DNA of 64,000 nt from Deltaproteobacteria bacterium (GCA_016218975.1 JACRCO010000053.1:203523-267522); one strand, 5' to 3'; shown: positions 1 through 9,018, numbered from the stretch's first letter. Notes: a model not told the origin generated them from the letters alone. Program-made: numbers and translations.

Positions 1-2
1 TC

Positions 3-152
3 GCCCCTTCCGCCTACTTCATGAAGCACCCGCCGGTCCAGCTCCCCGACGACGAGGCGAGGCGCGAGCTGGAGGAGTTCATCGCCGATTACCGGGCCTG
101 GCGCATTTCGAAAGGAGCCGCACCCACGACGCGGTGCACCTCTCCCACGTAA
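3..152 (+). CDS. C-terminal fragment of an unidentified protein (5' end outside the window)
   Basis: An open frame enters from the left edge and stops at a TAA at 150-152, giving about 49 residues. The first 100 bases have strongly GC-rich third positions and a charged, helical-looking tail (acidic stretch around [11 protein letters not shown]), which supports real coding. The product is not recognisable from this much. Its end overlaps the convergent glycosyltransferase gene by 74 bases, so either the two genes truly overlap tail to tail or this frame is coding only in its first part. Confidence 0.4.
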   Translation, partial: APSAYFMKHPPVQLPDDEARRELEEFIADYRAWRISKGAAPTTRCTSPT

Positions 153-1290
153 ATTCCGCCGCGGCCTTCCTGCCTTCTTCGGCGAGGCGTTTTCTCAAGG
201 CGCCGTCCCGGCTTAGAAGGCGAATCGCTCCCGTCAGCCCGTCGCCCCGCCCCGGAGCATAAGCCAGCCCGCCTCCGCGCGAACGGATCCTTTTTCCCCA
301 ATACCCTCCAAGGGGCACGACCGGCGGCGCCCCCGCGGCCATGGCCTCCAGCGGGACGAGCCCGAAGGACTCGTATTCCGACGGGCACAGGACCGCGTCG
401 GCAGCGGCGTACAGCGACGGCATCCCCGCATGGGGGACAGCCCCCGCGAAGGCGATCCCTTCCGATATTTCCCGCCCGGAAGCTTCCTGTCCGGCGACGA
501 GAAGCAGGAGGCGATTCGCCTCATCCTTCCGCAAAGCACGAAACGCCCGGACGGCGGCTTCGACGTTTTTGCCCGGATCCGGCCTGGCGGCGAGAAGGAA
601 CAGGATGGCGTTTCCCGGGACTCCGAGCGTTCGCCGGGCCTCGCGCCTCGACGGCGGACAGCGGAATGAATCCTCCACGCCCGGTGGGACGATCGAGCCC
701 TTGCCCGCTACGGCAGGGAGGATCTTCCGCGTCCGCTCGAAGTCGTGCCGCGAAAGGAAGACCACACGGCCCGCTTCGCGGGAGAGCTTTTCTTCCTCCC
801 GCTTCCTCGCGATGGAAAATCTCCGCGGAGCCGGTCCCGCCGAGGCGGTCTTTCGCGCCTCCAGCGTGTGGTACATCAACAGGAGACGGTTCATGCCGAG
901 ACTGGAGACGCCGAACGGCGCCGGCCTGCGGAAGATCTCCCGCGCCGCGACGCCGGACATCCAGTAATGCGCAGATACCGCGTCATACGATGCGGGACAA
1001 CCGGATAACAGGTCCCTGGCCTCCCGCACGAACCGCGGGAGGGAGCGATATGCCGACTCGCGCGTGGGAGGTTCGGTCCACCCGCACGGGAGATGGAAGA
1101 TGCGGACGCCCGGAAAGGGAGTCGCGGTCCCGCATGTCCTCCTTTTCCCTCTCGTCAGCACGTCCGTGAAGATCCCGTGCGCGGCAAGCCCCGCGAGCAG
1201 CCCCCGCAGGAAAACGTTCATCCCCCCCGCGAGACCGACGCCCGGCTCCTCCATGGGGCATGTATGGTAGGAAACGAGAAGGTGGTTCAC
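79..1290 (-). CDS. Family 4-type glycosyltransferase
   Basis: Predicted retaining GT-B glycosyltransferase that would move a sugar from an activated donor to a cell-surface acceptor. The N-terminal half has the glycine-rich acceptor-domain opening ([15 protein letters not shown]). The C-terminal half has the GT4 donor-site E-x7-E motif in [12 protein letters not shown], followed by the usual PPVVP loop. I place the start at a GTG (1288-1290) that overlaps the TGA of the upstream gene by the GTGA pattern. An in-frame ATG at 1413 would force a 123-base overlap with the upstream acetyltransferase gene and adds a poorly conserved-looking arginine-rich leader. About 403 residues, normal for the family. 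It is the last gene of a five-gene operon. Donor and acceptor are unknown. Confidence 0.8.
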   Translation of the reverse strand: MNHLLVSYHTCPMEEPGVGLAGGMNVFLRGLLAGLAAHGIFTDVLTRGKRRTCGTATPFPGVRIFHLPCGWTEPPTRESAYRSLPRFVREARDLLSGCPASYDAVSAHYWMSGVAAREIFRRPAPFGVSSLGMNRLLLMYHTLEARKTASAGPAPRRFSIARKREEEKLSREAGRVVFLSRHDFERTRKILPAVAGKGSIVPPGVEDSFRCPPSRREARRTLGVPGNAILFLLAARPDPGKNVEAAVRAFRALRKDEANRLLLLVAGQEASGREISEGIAFAGAVPHAGMPSLYAAADAVLCPSEYESFGLVPLEAMAAGAPPVVPLGGYWGKRIRSRGGGLAYAPGRGDGLTGAIRLLSRDGALRKRLAEEGRKAAAEFTWERCTASWVRLLSKCARPGNRR

Positions 1291-2276
1291 GGCGTGTCCA
1301 GGACGGCCCGGTACACGATACGGTCCCGCGCGCCGAGATCGTACTTGTACCTTTCCCTCCCCCGGAGGAAGTCGTATTCCCCAAGCCCCCTGCTTATCGC
1401 GTCCTCGATGCACCGGGCGAGGAGGACCAGCCCGGGGCTTGCGCCCGCCGCGGAGGGGTCGAATCCCGAATTGTAGAGAAAGAGGGTCCCGTCTGATTCG
1501 ATCTGGAACGCCGCGGCGACGTCCCCTTTCGCGCCGCGCAGGAACGCCAGTCGCAGTTTTCCCGCGGAGAAGAACTCCTCCGCCACATCCCTGAAAAAAC
1601 GTTCCATCCGCGAGTCCATGAACCTGCGCTTTTCCGGATGGCTCATGCGATGCAGGGCCACGAAGGAGGGGAAATCCCGCGCAAGCTCTTCCCTGGAGCC
1701 GCTCACCCGGAACGCAAGGGAAGGATCGCTTTCGTAAGCACGGCGAAGCTTGCGCCTCAGCTCGTGGCGCTCCTTCTTCCCGAGTCCCGCGACATACGTC
1801 TCGAAGCTGTTCGGAAGGGGGATGAAAGGGGACCTGTCGGTTTCCACGAGGCGGAACCCGTTCCCCGTTTCCTTGCAGATCGCAGGCAGGATGGAAAGGG
1901 AACGGGATCCCTCCACCAGGTTAGGCATGCTCAGAAACCCGCCGGGGATCGCTTCGCGCGCGCTCGCGAGGAATTCCCGCCAGAACCTCTCTTCCTCCCC
2001 CGCCGCCACCACCGCATCCAGCGAATCGGACACGTCTTCCCCTCCGAGCAGCTCCCATCCCTCGCCGTCCGGACTCCGGCAGAGAAAGAGGAACCCTTCG
2101 GCCTTGCCGTCCCTTTCCCACCGCAGGATGCGCAATTGGAGGCCGGCTGCGAAAGCGCCCGCCCACGGAACGAGAAACCGGGGAGAGAAAAACGGGGATG
2201 GACGGTACGTGCGTGCGATGACTGATTCCCACTCCTGCCGGGACACGTCCTCGATCCGCTCGATGAAACGCAGCAA
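1287..2276 (-). CDS. FemAB/CelD-like GNAT acyltransferase
   Basis: A 329-residue protein resembling the GNAT fold of the FemAB/CelD (Acetyltransf_6) group, which acylates amino sugars or transfers aminoacyl groups in envelope polymers. The family call rests on overall pattern: a basic KKERHELRRKLRR segment near residue 165 followed by a C-terminal half with GDVAAAFQIESDGTLFLYNSGFD and a final RGRERYKYDLG. These features are typical of FemAB-like proteins in exopolysaccharide loci. It lies 19 bases after the sensor kinase gene and overlaps the glycosyltransferase start by 4 bases. This context suggests that both modify a surface glycan. The substrate is unknown. Confidence 0.7.
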   Translation of the reverse strand: MLRFIERIEDVSRQEWESVIARTYRPSPFFSPRFLVPWAGAFAAGLQLRILRWERDGKAEGFLFLCRSPDGEGWELLGGEDVSDSLDAVVAAGEEERFWREFLASAREAIPGGFLSMPNLVEGSRSLSILPAICKETGNGFRLVETDRSPFIPLPNSFETYVAGLGKKERHELRRKLRRAYESDPSLAFRVSGSREELARDFPSFVALHRMSHPEKRRFMDSRMERFFRDVAEEFFSAGKLRLAFLRGAKGDVAAAFQIESDGTLFLYNSGFDPSAAGASPGLVLLARCIEDAISRGLGEYDFLRGRERYKYDLGARDRIVYRAVLDTP

Positions 2277-2295
2277 ATCCAGCCGCCCGGCCGGC

Positions 2296-4131
2296 TCAGC
2301 CCTGCGGATGCAAGGGGATAACGACGAGAAACGTCGATCCCTTGCCCGGATCGCTGGAGACCCGGATCTCCCCGCCGTGATGCTTGACGATGCCGTAGCT
2401 GACGGAAAGCCCCAGGCCCGTCCCTTTCCCTACGGGCTTCGTCGTGAAAAACGGCTCGAAGATGCGGTGAACGAGTTTCGGATCGATCCCCATCCCGTGA
2501 TCGACGAACTCCGCCTCCACGGCATCGCCGTTCCTGCGCGTGCGGACATCCAGCGTCCCGCCGCCGGGCATCGCCTGCACGGCGTTCAGGATCAGGTTGG
2601 TGAAGACCTGCTGCAGCTGCATGCCGTTACCCCGAATGAAGGGCAGGTCACCCGCAAGTTCGGTGTTCACCTTCACGTTGGCATGGGAAAGCTGCTTGTC
2701 GAGGAAGAGCAGCGTCTCCCGGACCACCTCGCTGAGGTTGATGTCCCGGAACTCCTCCGTGTGCTGCCGCGCGAACTTGAGCATGTCGAGGATTATGGTC
2801 CTGCACCGCTGGGACAGCGCGTCGATCTGGGAAAAATAGGAGATCATCTTGGCGATTTCCTGCGGCGTGACCTGTTCGGGCGGCCGGTTCCTGTACAACT
2901 CCAGGGCGATCTCGGAATATCCCATGATGCCGCTCAAGGGGTTGTTCAGCTCATGAGCGACGCCCGCGGCAAGCTGGCCCATCGCGGCCAGTTTCTCGAC
3001 TTCCACCATCCGCCGGTGTATTTTCTCCAGTTCCTCGGTCTTCTCCTCCACGCGGTTCTCCAGCATCCGGTTCCATTCCGAGATCTCGCCCATCGCGTCC
3101 TTGAGCGATACGCTCATGCGGTTGAAGGCCTGCGCAAGGTCGGCCACCTCCCCCTTCCCCTGCACCGGGACCGTTTCCCCGTAACGGCCTTCCATGATTC
3201 CTCCGGCGATCCGGGTCAGTTCGGTCAGGGGACGAAGGGCGCGCGAAGTCAGGAGGAAAAACGCCGTCCCCATGGCGAGCGAGAACGCCAGCGTGCCGCC
3301 GGTGATGCCGAGCGTAGCGTGGTAAAGGGCGCGTCGCTCGCCCTCGCGGGAACGGAAAATGACGATGGCGGCCGTTTTCCCGTCGAAGGTCCGGATCGGC
3401 GTCGCCACCGCGGCCTGGGGGGATGGCTTGCAATCGAAGGTCATATAGATCGATTTCCCGGACTCCAGGGCGGACCACTGCGCGGGGTCGTCGAGGATCT
3501 TTATCAGGCACTCGAGGCATTCGAGGCAGGCGGAGGAGGAGGCGACGATCTCCCCTTTGGAGACAAGCGAAACTTCCCCGCCGACGCTCGCCCTTTTCTG
3601 GCGAAGGAATTCCCTTCCCAGCGAAATAGATGCGCTCGATACCCGCCGGTCCTCGCCGAAGAAGCCGGAGGGGGCGGCGGCAATGATATGCATGCGGCCG
3701 GGACCGTCACCGTAGAACGCGTAGTCTACGGTTGAAATTCCCGAAAACGCCCTGTCCAGGATGCCGGTCGAAGGGACGTTTTTTCCTCCCCAAACATACG
3801 AGTCGATCTCGATTCCCCGGTCCCGGGACCGTTCCACGAGGTTGACCTGTACGGAAGCGCCTTCCATTTCCTGCGCCTGCCCTTGCAGGATGGTGGAACG
3901 GGCGGAGAGCTCGGCGAACAGCGAAAGCTCGTTGCGGAGCTGGTAAAGCTCGGACTCGAGCCGACCCATGGCGCCGACCAGGCTGTCGCGCGTCGATTCC
4001 TCAAGGTCGTGCTGCACGTAGTACCGCACGGTGAGGACAACACCGACGGTCGACACGAGTAGCAGCGCGAGGAACACTCCCGTGATCCGGAACGCGATGC
4101 TGTGGCGGAATCGTTCTATGAAACGTTTCAT
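2296..4131 (-). CDS. Membrane sensor histidine kinase with cysteine-rich periplasmic domain
   Basis: A 611-residue sensor kinase. Membrane helices lie at about 15-35 and 274-295, flanking a periplasmic sensor of about 240 residues. A HAMP linker follows (about 296-350), then a coiled coil, the H-box with His393 in VAHELNNPLSG, and a HATPase domain with the G-boxes DHGMGID and GKGTGLGLS. The periplasmic domain carries a C-x2-C-x2-C cluster (Cys202, 205, 208) and another Cys at 234, unusual for an extracytoplasmic sensor. No receiver domain and no response regulator gene lie nearby. The gene overlaps the end of the upstream binding-protein gene by ATGA, so the binding lipoprotein is the likely sensing partner. 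Confidence 0.9.
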   Translation of the reverse strand: MKRFIERFRHSIAFRITGVFLALLLVSTVGVVLTVRYYVQHDLEESTRDSLVGAMGRLESELYQLRNELSLFAELSARSTILQGQAQEMEGASVQVNLVERSRDRGIEIDSYVWGGKNVPSTGILDRAFSGISTVDYAFYGDGPGRMHIIAAAPSGFFGEDRRVSSASISLGREFLRQKRASVGGEVSLVSKGEIVASSSACLECLECLIKILDDPAQWSALESGKSIYMTFDCKPSPQAAVATPIRTFDGKTAAIVIFRSREGERRALYHATLGITGGTLAFSLAMGTAFFLLTSRALRPLTELTRIAGGIMEGRYGETVPVQGKGEVADLAQAFNRMSVSLKDAMGEISEWNRMLENRVEEKTEELEKIHRRMVEVEKLAAMGQLAAGVAHELNNPLSGIMGYSEIALELYRNRPPEQVTPQEIAKMISYFSQIDALSQRCRTIILDMLKFARQHTEEFRDINLSEVVRETLLFLDKQLSHANVKVNTELAGDLPFIRGNGMQLQQVFTNLILNAVQAMPGGGTLDVRTRRNGDAVEAEFVDHGMGIDPKLVHRIFEPFFTTKPVGKGTGLGLSVSYGIVKHHGGEIRVSSDPGKGSTFLVVIPLHPQG

Positions 4132-5867
4132 TTTTTCCCGAAGGAGTAGCCTGCCTCCTTCGCCATCTCATACAGTGTCCCGTAGTCGGCGTGCGAGGTT
4201 GGAATGAAGCGGTCCGCGCCGAGCACCCGCAACGCGGTCTTCCCCTCCTGCTTCGCGTCCAGGGAAAGCAGGATGTCGCGCAGCTTCGTTCTCTGCTTCG
4301 GATCGATCGACGCGCTGACCACGAAGGCATTCTCGGGGAAGAAGGGTGAGGACTCGATCACACGTATGCGCTCCTTCAGTCCCGGAAACGCGCTCTTCCC
4401 GCGCTCCTCGATCAGCCGTCTCAGGACCAGGTCCTTCACGGCCGCGCCGTCCACCTTGCCCTCCACCACCATCTGGATCGCGTCGGAATGGGTTGATACT
4501 TTCACGACCCGGGAAAAATAATCCCGTTCCCCCGGCGCTCCTCTCCGGTTCAGTAACCAGCGGCAGAAAAGCTCTCCCGCCGAAGTGTCGGGGACATACG
4601 CGAAGGATTTGCCCCGGAGGCCATGGAAGTTCTGTATCCCGCCGTTCGCGCGGACGATTACGACGCCCTGGTAGCGGGACACCTTGCCCGATTCGGGACG
4701 CGCCTGAGGTATCACCCCCATCCGCTCACGCAACCGGCCGTAGATGAGGCTTCCGACGATGGCGGCGTCGATCCTTCCGTCCTCGAACTCGCGGATCACG
4801 CGTTCGTACGTCTCCAGGTGTTTCAGTTGCGTCCTTACCCCCAATTCCTCCGCGACGATCCGGGAGATCCCCGCGTAACGGTTCTCCTGCTGGATCGCCC
4901 CGAGCTCGGGGACGACCGCGATGGTAAACGTGCCGGATAGCGAGGAACCGCGGGACGGGCTGAACGTCCCCTCCGTCGCCCGGCAATGGCAGGAGGAAAG
5001 GGAGAGCTTCCCTGCGGCCGGGACGAGCGCGAAGGAAGCAAGCAGGTGGACGGCCTCGACCGATTGCATGTACGCGGCGAATTCGGTCACCTCCGGAGGG
5101 GCATCCTTCGGAAGGATAAGGCTGTATTCGATCTTCGCGGGGTACTTCGAGACGGGGACGTTGTTGATCAGCGGCGGCATCCCGTCGACGGTCAACGGAA
5201 CGGAAGGGAAATGCTCTACGGTGATCCGGGAAATGGGGGCGAAAGCGATGTACGCGGAAAACGTCCTCATGGCGTGATAGGCGTTCTCGCTGGTCTCCAT
5301 GACGACGGTCGATTTTGAATCCTGGAACTCGCCACCGAACAGGGCGTCGTCGACGGACATGCGAACCGCAGAGTATCGGGGACGATCGATGATTCGGATC
5401 TCGCGGTTCGCCCCGCCGACCTCTTTCCAATTCGTTATCTTCCCCTTCAGGATCTGACGCACCTGCGAGAGGGTAAGCGACCGCACCTTGGCATCCGGAG
5501 CGGCAACGAAGACCGCTCCGTCGTACGCATAGGGGATGTAACTCAAGTTCGGACCCAGCGCCTCCGGGGTGAAGCGGCGGGCGGCGACGCCGATATCAAC
5601 GGTCTTCTTCCCGATCAGCCCCGGGATGTTCTTCCCCTGGGTCATGGAAACGTCGAACCGGACCTCGTTTTTCCGGGAATAGGCCTCGGCCACCTTCATG
5701 AAATTGACGTACGCTTCGTCCGAAGCCGCCACGCGGATCAGTTTCTTGCCGGGCGCGGACCCGGAAAGGACTTCGACTTTCGGCGGACCGCCGCTCCCGC
5801 ACCCCGTAAAAAACACGAGAAGGGCGACAACGACCGGTATGGCGGCGGCGCTGCCCGCGGATATCAT
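4128..5867 (-). CDS. Tandem periplasmic binding lipoprotein (PstS-like plus PhnD-like)
   Basis: A 579-residue lipoprotein with lipobox FTGC (Cys23). Two substrate-binding domains follow. The N-terminal one (about 40-265) resembles phosphate/PstS-type proteins, with the typical LSQVRQILKGKITNWKEVGG segment. The C-terminal one (about 310-570) resembles PhnD, the phosphonate/phosphite-type binding protein, with IDAAIVGSLIYG and GVVIVRANGGIQNF. No ABC permease or ATPase gene is nearby, and the next gene is a sensor kinase overlapping by 4 bases. I infer a ligand-sensing rather than transport role, probably for an oxyanion. A double binding module in one lipoprotein is unusual. Confidence 0.8.
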   Translation of the reverse strand: MISAGSAAAIPVVVALLVFFTGCGSGGPPKVEVLSGSAPGKKLIRVAASDEAYVNFMKVAEAYSRKNEVRFDVSMTQGKNIPGLIGKKTVDIGVAARRFTPEALGPNLSYIPYAYDGAVFVAAPDAKVRSLTLSQVRQILKGKITNWKEVGGANREIRIIDRPRYSAVRMSVDDALFGGEFQDSKSTVVMETSENAYHAMRTFSAYIAFAPISRITVEHFPSVPLTVDGMPPLINNVPVSKYPAKIEYSLILPKDAPPEVTEFAAYMQSVEAVHLLASFALVPAAGKLSLSSCHCRATEGTFSPSRGSSLSGTFTIAVVPELGAIQQENRYAGISRIVAEELGVRTQLKHLETYERVIREFEDGRIDAAIVGSLIYGRLRERMGVIPQARPESGKVSRYQGVVIVRANGGIQNFHGLRGKSFAYVPDTSAGELFCRWLLNRRGAPGERDYFSRVVKVSTHSDAIQMVVEGKVDGAAVKDLVLRRLIEERGKSAFPGLKERIRVIESSPFFPENAFVVSASIDPKQRTKLRDILLSLDAKQEGKTALRVLGADRFIPTSHADYGTLYEMAKEAGYSFGKK

Positions 5868-6589
5868 TTAACCTCTTCGACCTCGATCTTTTCATTCGCC
5901 GGGCCGGGACCCGGCGTTTCCTCCGCGGGGGCCGCTCCGTTCGTTATCGCCGCAGGCGACTCGTGTACGGCGACAAGCCCGGACTTCATCAGTTGGCGGA
6001 CCGCTTCCTCGGCGACGTCGTTGGACGCCCGGTTGACGGCGTGCAGGATATCGCCTGTCATGATGAACAACGGCTCGGGATAGCGATACGAAGAACTCAC
6101 GGTCGTGCTCCACCCGGCAGGCGCGCCCGGGCCCGATCCCTCGATTCTCAACGCGGTGTTCGCCTCGATCTCCACGGCGGTGCCGAGAGCGATCCGCCGC
6201 GCGTTGACGCGGAATTCCTCAACGCGGCCCCGTATCTTCACGGGAACGCCGGCCGGGATTTCCCCATCCCCGGCCGCACGGACGGTGGACACTCCTTTTT
6301 CCGCGAGGACTCCCGCCACAAGGTCGGCCAACGCCTTTCCGGGGTCCCCCTTCCACACGATCGCGCGGACGTTGTCGTAATCGCGGCCGATTTCGGAATC
6401 GGGGTGCGCTTTCCATGTAAAATCGACCACTGCCACGGCAGGACTTCCTTCTGCCTTCGGAACCTCTTTTGCCGCCGGGCGCGACGGTCCGTCGGGGAGG
6501 GAAATCACATTCCCCGAGGCGCATCCGTACGAGCCGATCCAGAGGAGAAGGACGGCGAGAAAAGAAACATTACGGCATGTGTTTTTCAA
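5864..6589 (-). CDS. Putative lipoprotein of unknown function
   Basis: First gene of the five-gene minus-strand operon. I choose a TTG start at 6587-6589 because it has a good Shine-Dalgarno (GGAGGG, six bases upstream) and immediately gives a signal peptide (hydrophobic SFLAVLLLWIGSYGC). The open frame upstream, to 6964, reads antisense to the divergent aminotransferase gene and is not credible. The mature part (about 215 residues) has a stretch like those in lipoproteins that assemble around nucleotide- or metal-stress systems (AVVDFTWKAHPDSEIGRDYDNVR), but I do not recognise a family. It ends with TGA overlapping the ATG of the binding-protein gene. The lipobox is weak (SYGC). Confidence 0.7.
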   Translation of the reverse strand: MKNTCRNVSFLAVLLLWIGSYGCASGNVISLPDGPSRPAAKEVPKAEGSPAVAVVDFTWKAHPDSEIGRDYDNVRAIVWKGDPGKALADLVAGVLAEKGVSTVRAAGDGEIPAGVPVKIRGRVEEFRVNARRIALGTAVEIEANTALRIEGSGPGAPAGWSTTVSSSYRYPEPLFIMTGDILHAVNRASNDVAEEAVRQLMKSGLVAVHESPAAITNGAAPAEETPGPGPANEKIEVEEVK

Positions 6590-6620
6590 GGTAACCCTCC
6601 ACTTTCCCCCGCCGCATACC

Positions 6621-6647
6621 TTATCGGCAGGACTACCGGTAATCTTC
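6621..6647 (-). promoter_or_regulatory. Possible sigma-28-type promoter of the five-gene operon
   Basis: On the minus strand a perfect flagellar-type -10 element GCCGATAA (6621-6628) lies about 30 bases upstream of the TTG start. The -35 position 15 bases further up reads GAAGATTA, only a half match to TAAAGTTT. The call is tentative: the -10 octamer alone can occur by chance about twice in a window this size. Confidence 0.35.
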
Positions 6648-6658
6648 CTAAATTTAGG
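6647..6658. promoter_or_regulatory. Perfect 12-bp palindrome in a divergent promoter region
   Basis: CCTAAATTTAGG is a perfect palindrome between the divergent lipoprotein operon and the aminotransferase gene. It could be an operator for a dimeric regulator, but no regulator is identified. Confidence 0.25.
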
Positions 6659-6760
6659 CCATGCGCATCGAGGTTTCAATGGAATATACGCCCATTTCGC
6701 CTTGATATTCGGCTTACCCATGACGTATCGTGAAAACCATCGATCGACAAAGGAGAAACC

Positions 6761-7963
6761 ATGCCGGCATCCCCGGAAATACGCGAGGCGATTCTGCGGG
6801 GTTCCTTTATCCGGAAGATGTTCGAGGAAGGCGCCGTTCTGAAGGCGAAAAAGGGGCCGGAAAACGTCTTCGATTTCACGCTCGGCAACCCTTACGGCGA
6901 CCCTCCCGCCCAGGTGGCCAGGGAAATCGCGAGACTGGCCGCGTATCCGCCTCCCGATCTCCACAAGTACATGCCGAACGCCGGGTTTGCGGACGTCCGC
7001 GGCAAGGTGGCGGAAGGGATGCGGAAGGGAACGGGTCTCCCCTTCACGCCGGGCCTTGTCGTGATGACGGTCGGCGCCGCCGGGGCCATCAACGTGGCGC
7101 TCCGCGCGATCCTGTCCCCAGGGGACGAGGTCGTGGTGATCGCGCCGTATTTCGTCGAGTATTTCTTCTATGTCAGGAACGCGGGCGGCGTTCCCGTCGT
7201 GGCGGAATCCACGGAAGAATTCCAGCTCGACGTGGAGGCGATCCGCCGGGCGATCACTCCCCGCACGAAAGCGTTGATCGTCAACACGCCCAATAATCCG
7301 ACTGGCGCGGTCTACCCGAAGGAGGCGCTGCTGGCCCTTTCACATGTTCTCGCGGAAGGAGAAGCGCTGACACGCGGGCCGATCTACGTCATCTCCGACG
7401 AACCGTACCGGAAGATCGTGTTTCCCGGCGCGGAGTTTTCGCCTCCCGCATCGACGATCCGGAACACCCTCGTCGCCTATTCGCATTCCAAGGACATGAA
7501 CCTCCCCGGGGAGCGGATCGGCTACCTCGCCGTCAGTCCCCGCGCCGCCGACGCGGCGGAGCTGGCCGACGCCTGCGTGTTCTGCAACCGCGTTCTCGGA
7601 TTCGTCAATGCGCCGTCCCTCATGCAGCGCGCGGTCGCGGATTTCCAGGACGTGAACGCGGACATCTCCGTGTACCTTCGGAACCGGAACATGCTCGTCT
7701 CAGCCCTCCGGGAGGCGGGTTTTTCGCTGGTCGACCCCGGCGGTGCGTTCTATCTTTTTCCCAGGTCTCCTTCCGGAGACGAGATGGAATTAGTCGCGGC
7801 GGCGCGCGAGGAATTAGTGCTGGTCGTTCCAGGAAGCGGATTCGGCCGGAAGGGTCACTTCCGCATCGCGTACTGCACCCCTACGGATACGGTTGAACGC
7901 TCTATTCCGGCCTGGCGAAAGCTGGGGGAAAGGTTCTTCGGAAAGAAGGGAGGAAAGCCGTGA
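6761..7963 (+). CDS. PLP-dependent class I/II aminotransferase
   Basis: A 400-residue fold-type I aminotransferase. It shows the cofactor-binding pattern of the family: FTLGNPYGDPP near the N-terminus, TPNNPTGAVY, the SDEPY aspartate/tyrosine pair that contacts PLP, and the Schiff-base lysine in SHSKDMNLPGERIGY. The start has a clear AAAGGAG eight bases upstream. It overlaps hisC by 4 bases (GTGA), so the two aminotransferases are co-transcribed and probably act in amino acid metabolism. The exact substrate (aspartate, alanine or aromatic) cannot be read from the sequence. Confidence 0.9.
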   Translation: MPASPEIREAILRGSFIRKMFEEGAVLKAKKGPENVFDFTLGNPYGDPPAQVAREIARLAAYPPPDLHKYMPNAGFADVRGKVAEGMRKGTGLPFTPGLVVMTVGAAGAINVALRAILSPGDEVVVIAPYFVEYFFYVRNAGGVPVVAESTEEFQLDVEAIRRAITPRTKALIVNTPNNPTGAVYPKEALLALSHVLAEGEALTRGPIYVISDEPYRKIVFPGAEFSPPASTIRNTLVAYSHSKDMNLPGERIGYLAVSPRAADAAELADACVFCNRVLGFVNAPSLMQRAVADFQDVNADISVYLRNRNMLVSALREAGFSLVDPGGAFYLFPRSPSGDEMELVAAAREELVLVVPGSGFGRKGHFRIAYCTPTDTVERSIPAWRKLGERFFGKKGGKP

Positions 7964-9006
7964 GGCTGCCGTTCCGCGGCAATATCGCCCGCATGAAGGG
8001 GTACGAGCCCGGCGAGCAGCCGCAGGAGGGGGGCTACATAAAGCTCAACACGAACGAGAACCCCTACCCCCCGTCGCAGCAGGTGCGACGCGCGATCCGG
8101 GCGGAGCCGAACGATTCGTTGCGCCTCTATCCCGACCCGGACTCGATGCGCCTCAGGCGGCAGGCGGCGCTTAACTACGGATTCGATCCGTCCCAGGTGA
8201 TCGCGGGGAACGGGTCGGACGATCTCCTGGCGATGATCGCCCGGGCTTTCATCGGGGAGGGGGACGCGGTCTGCTGTCCCGTTCCCACATATTCGCTCTA
8301 CGACACCCTGGTGCGGATCCAGGGGGGGAGGATCCTGGGAATCCCTTACCCGGAAGACTATTCGCTTCCGGAGCGCCTCTTTCGGAACAGGGAGAAGGTC
8401 ACTATCGTGGCCAGTCCCAATTCCCCGTCGGGAACCGCGGTCCCCTGCGAGGTCCTCTCGCGCCTCGCCGACAGCGTGAAAGGACTCCTTGTCGTGGACG
8501 AGGCGTACGCCGACTTCGCGGAGGAAAACGCCCTGTCGCTGGCCAGGGAACGGACGAACGTGATCGTCCTGCGAACGATGTCCAAGTCGTTCTCCCTTGC
8601 GGGTATGCGGATAGGACTCGGATTCGGGCACACCGGCATAATCGGGGGACTGAACAAGGTGAAGGATTCATACAATATGAATCGGCTGAGCATAGCGGCC
8701 GGTGAGGCCGCGCTCAGGGACCTCCGCTGGATGGAGCGGAACGCGGGAAGGATCCAAAAAACCCGCAAGCGACTTTCCGACGGGCTCCCGCGGACCGGAT
8801 TCGAGCCGTATCCGTCGCAGGCGAACTTCGTTCTCGCAAGGCGCGCAGGCGGGAAATCGGCGCGGCCGGTTTACGAGGAACTTAAAAAAAGGAAGATCCT
8901 CGTGCGGTACTTCGACACTCCGAGGCTGTCCGGCTGCCTGCGCATCACCGTCGGCACGGACGCCGAGATCGACGCCCTGCTCCGGGCTCTCGAGAAGATC
9001 GCTTAA
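7960..9006 (+). CDS. hisC: Histidinol-phosphate aminotransferase
   Basis: A 348-residue aminotransferase of the HisC group, which interconverts imidazole acetol phosphate and histidinol phosphate in histidine synthesis. Family marks include KLNTNENPYPPS at the N-terminus, GNGSDDLLAMIARAF, PNSPSGTAVP, VVDEAYADFA and the PLP lysine in RTMSKSFSLAGMRIG. It begins with a GTG inside the stop of the preceding gene. HisC-type enzymes can also act on aromatic amino acids, and no other his genes are present here, so the pathway assignment is likely but not proven. Confidence 0.88.
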   Translation: MRLPFRGNIARMKGYEPGEQPQEGGYIKLNTNENPYPPSQQVRRAIRAEPNDSLRLYPDPDSMRLRRQAALNYGFDPSQVIAGNGSDDLLAMIARAFIGEGDAVCCPVPTYSLYDTLVRIQGGRILGIPYPEDYSLPERLFRNREKVTIVASPNSPSGTAVPCEVLSRLADSVKGLLVVDEAYADFAEENALSLARERTNVIVLRTMSKSFSLAGMRIGLGFGHTGIIGGLNKVKDSYNMNRLSIAAGEAALRDLRWMERNAGRIQKTRKRLSDGLPRTGFEPYPSQANFVLARRAGGKSARPVYEELKKRKILVRYFDTPRLSGCLRITVGTDAEIDALLRALEKIA

Positions 9007-9018
9007 GCCGCCGGCTTA
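9004..9018. terminator. Small inverted repeat spanning two convergent stop codons
   Basis: TAAGCC-gcc-GGCTTA is a perfect short hairpin that contains the TAA of hisC and the TAA of the convergent gene. There is no T run, so terminator activity is only a guess. Confidence 0.3.

Noticed and set aside
1750-3735. Long plus-strand open frame opposite the acetyltransferase and sensor kinase genes
   Set aside because: Arginine/proline-rich shadow of clearly recognisable minus-strand proteins. Such antisense frames are common in high-GC DNA. The same applies to 18446-20296, 30813-33854 and the minus-strand frame 60736-63102.
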